The notes under the pieces are model-generated. The model worked only from the letters and a program-made list of their open reading frames with translations, was not told the DNA's origin and made no database searches. This document shows positions 53,106-54,756 of a stretch of 54,756 bases of DNA, one piece after another; the first letter of the stretch is position 1; each line of letters begins with the position of its first letter. The stretch is from positions 1-54,756 of the forward strand of contig JAHEYF010000023.1 in the NCBI GenBank assembly GCA_023251755.1, read 5' to 3'. The position numbers were made by a program, and so were the translations under genes. The DNA comes from Bacteroidota bacterium (lineage in GTDB: Bacteria > Bacteroidota > Bacteroidia > B-17B0 > Aurantibacillaceae).

Positions 53106-54756
53106 ATGAAAGAAAAACCTAAAACAAAACAACGGAGCCTGGGCAAACAAAGTCTGCGCCTTTTATTGCTATTACTGACCTTTAATTCATTAAATGCTCA
53201 GCAACGCACCTGGATGATCCCTTACTATCAAAACCTGGGATCGGTATCCTCCACAGGAGGTGTAAACAGAGTACCCCTTATTAATTTTAAAACCAGCGTA
53301 CCCACTTACGAAACAAAGTACATTGGCGGTTCCTTTTCCACACAGGCAGTTGGCAACGGTGAATATTGTAACAACTGCGCTACCGATCAGCTTACAAAAC
53401 TCAGCCAGTTTTTTATTTCGGGCAGGGCAGCCGATTCATACCAGGGCAATGCCAATCCCAATCCGCTAAGAACGCTGTATACAAAATGGGAACAGATTTG
53501 TGGAGATACAGCAAGGGTGGATACTTTTCAAACAATAAATCACGCAGACCTCGCACATGAGTCCTTAAACGAAATTGCTGTCGGCGATGGCGAAACCCCC
53601 AGTACTTTCTGGGTACTTATGCAACAAAGTCCCGCAGGCACGGATGGCTTTGGTCCGGGTTTTTATGTTTACCTGATGGACATGAACAACAGCACCATCA
53701 ATTCCAATACAATTTTACAAATAGACAATGCGCACTTTAGTTCCATTCCCGCAGGAAATACCCTGGGTGAAGGGGTAGCCTTAGGGCCCAAATTTAAATA
53801 CGTGATGCAGACCGGTGAAACAAATACGAATTTAATTAATTTGAACGGAAAATTCTGCCGATCAATATACATTGCCAGCTACAATACAATTTATCACCTG
53901 CTGATTGACCTTGCCCTTAAAACAGTGGTATACAGTGATTCAGCCCCAATGACCGGAGGAAACTTAAGCGCCGGTAATATGTTTATGGAAATAGACCTGT
54001 GTTACCCTAAAAATGGTAAGCACCCCACTAACCTTGGTTTAACCGGCTGGGGCGGTGTTTTTATTTACAATGTATCGCAGGATCACGGAAAAATTTTAGC
54101 CACTACACAACCCAACATAACAGGGGCAGTTGGAGGCTATGGACTGGAATTTGACAAAAACGGAACCAATCTGTATTACTCTCTTCATGGAAGCTCTGCT
54201 GCGGCAACATTATACAGGGTGGCAACGAGTGTAATTAATTCCTCCACAGCAATAAGCCCAACCACCTTAAGCATTACACCGGCCCTGGGTACCAACATTA
54301 CAGGCAATTCCAATAATTATTTAGCGCTTGAATCGGCCATTGATGGAAATATATACGGTGTAACCAGCAACCAGGAATTGGTTACCATCACGCACCCGGA
54401 ACTAAGCCCCACTACAGCCAGCTCCCTTCAATTTACAGCTGGTATGTTTCACAATCCAACAAACGGCGCTACCGACCTTAACCCTTCCAATAATACGAGT
54501 TTTTATTTCGGGGTTTCGTTACCCGACTGGGTAGACGGCGAAGTTCCGCATTCATCCGAAGGTGGTACCATTGCAGTAAAGGTTCCCTGCAATCTTTGCA
54601 ACGAAACCTACGCACAACATACAATAGATATATATGCAGGCACACCTGCGGCATCCACCCTGGTGCAGCATTACAATGTGTTACCCTGCGACTCTGTAGA
54701 TATAAAAGTTTGCCCCGGGGTAGACTACCATGTAATTTACGACCAGGGTTTGCCCA
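53106..54756 (+). CDS. Secreted protein of unknown function, 3' end beyond the window
   Basis: An ATG at 53106 opens a frame that stays open for 550 codons to the last base, so the gene continues past the window. The N-terminus is basic and then hydrophobic (LRLLLLLLTFNSLNAQ), a signal peptide. The mature protein starts QQRTWMIPYYQNLG, contains NGEYCNNCATDQL and repeated strands such as GGYGLEFDKNGTNLYYSL that resemble beta-propeller blades used by Bacteroidota gliding and T9SS exoproteins, and a later sandwich with NLCNETYAQHTID. A C-terminal sorting domain is expected but lies outside. Function unknown. Confidence 0.85.
   Translation, partial: MKEKPKTKQRSLGKQSLRLLLLLLTFNSLNAQQRTWMIPYYQNLGSVSSTGGVNRVPLINFKTSVPTYETKYIGGSFSTQAVGNGEYCNNCATDQLTKLSQFFISGRAADSYQGNANPNPLRTLYTKWEQICGDTARVDTFQTINHADLAHESLNEIAVGDGETPSTFWVLMQQSPAGTDGFGPGFYVYLMDMNNSTINSNTILQIDNAHFSSIPAGNTLGEGVALGPKFKYVMQTGETNTNLINLNGKFCRSIYIASYNTIYHLLIDLALKTVVYSDSAPMTGGNLSAGNMFMEIDLCYPKNGKHPTNLGLTGWGGVFIYNVSQDHGKILATTQPNITGAVGGYGLEFDKNGTNLYYSLHGSSAAATLYRVATSVINSSTAISPTTLSITPALGTNITGNSNNYLALESAIDGNIYGVTSNQELVTITHPELSPTTASSLQFTAGMFHNPTNGATDLNPSNNTSFYFGVSLPDWVDGEVPHSSEGGTIAVKVPCNLCNETYAQHTIDIYAGTPAASTLVQHYNVLPCDSVDIKVCPGVDYHVIYDQGLP

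Overview
The window is chromosomal DNA of a Bacteroidota bacterium; I cannot place it below phylum. The evidence is the number of secreted proteins with type IX secretion (T9SS) sorting domains (type A 'YPNP' and type B gliding-motility type), SusC-like TonB receptors, a PorP/SprF-family protein, and TAnnTTTG promoter boxes in place of sigma70 boxes and Shine-Dalgarno sites. No tRNA, rRNA, CRISPR array, intact transposase or phage gene was seen.

Left part (1-10.7 kb): the 3' part of an outer-membrane beta-barrel gene, an ABC-F ATPase, a T9SS exoprotein, a small membrane protein, a DEAD-box helicase, a DUF2027/Smr protein and an Omp28-like thioredoxin-fold exoprotein. At 11.4-19.2 kb a three-gene unit encodes a 1890-residue leishmanolysin-like/beta-helix exoprotein, a type B exoprotein and a small type A exoprotein.

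At 19.3-22.1 kb is a patchwork accessory segment: a conserved hypothetical gene, a 14-unit 21-bp repeat array, a frameshifted copy of the 3' end of the Omp28-like gene, a SymE-like/XRE divergent pair whose intergenic gap is packed with TGACA half-sites, an OmpA C-terminal remnant and a pentapeptide-repeat gene. A coupled three-gene operon follows (22.4-25.2 kb): an N-acyl amino acid synthase-like enzyme, an SDR and a GT1 glycosyltransferase, possibly making a glycosylated lipoamino acid. At 25.5-34 kb come a thioredoxin-fold exoprotein, two paralogous roughly 500-residue helical-repeat proteins flanking a small sorting-domain-like protein, rplU-rpmA, and an isoaspartyl peptidase/asparaginase.

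The most striking part is 33.9-52.5 kb, where every gene is on the minus strand. It contains five paralogues of an exported domain I do not recognise (here named the VEKYY domain), a SusC-like TonB receptor, a SprF-like/SprB-like pair whose large partner has 11 PKD domains, cohesin-like and dockerin-like modules spread over three neighbouring exoproteins, a beta-helix protein and a FISUMP lipoprotein. It reads as a surface-assembly locus. The right edge holds a plus-strand secreted protein running off the window.
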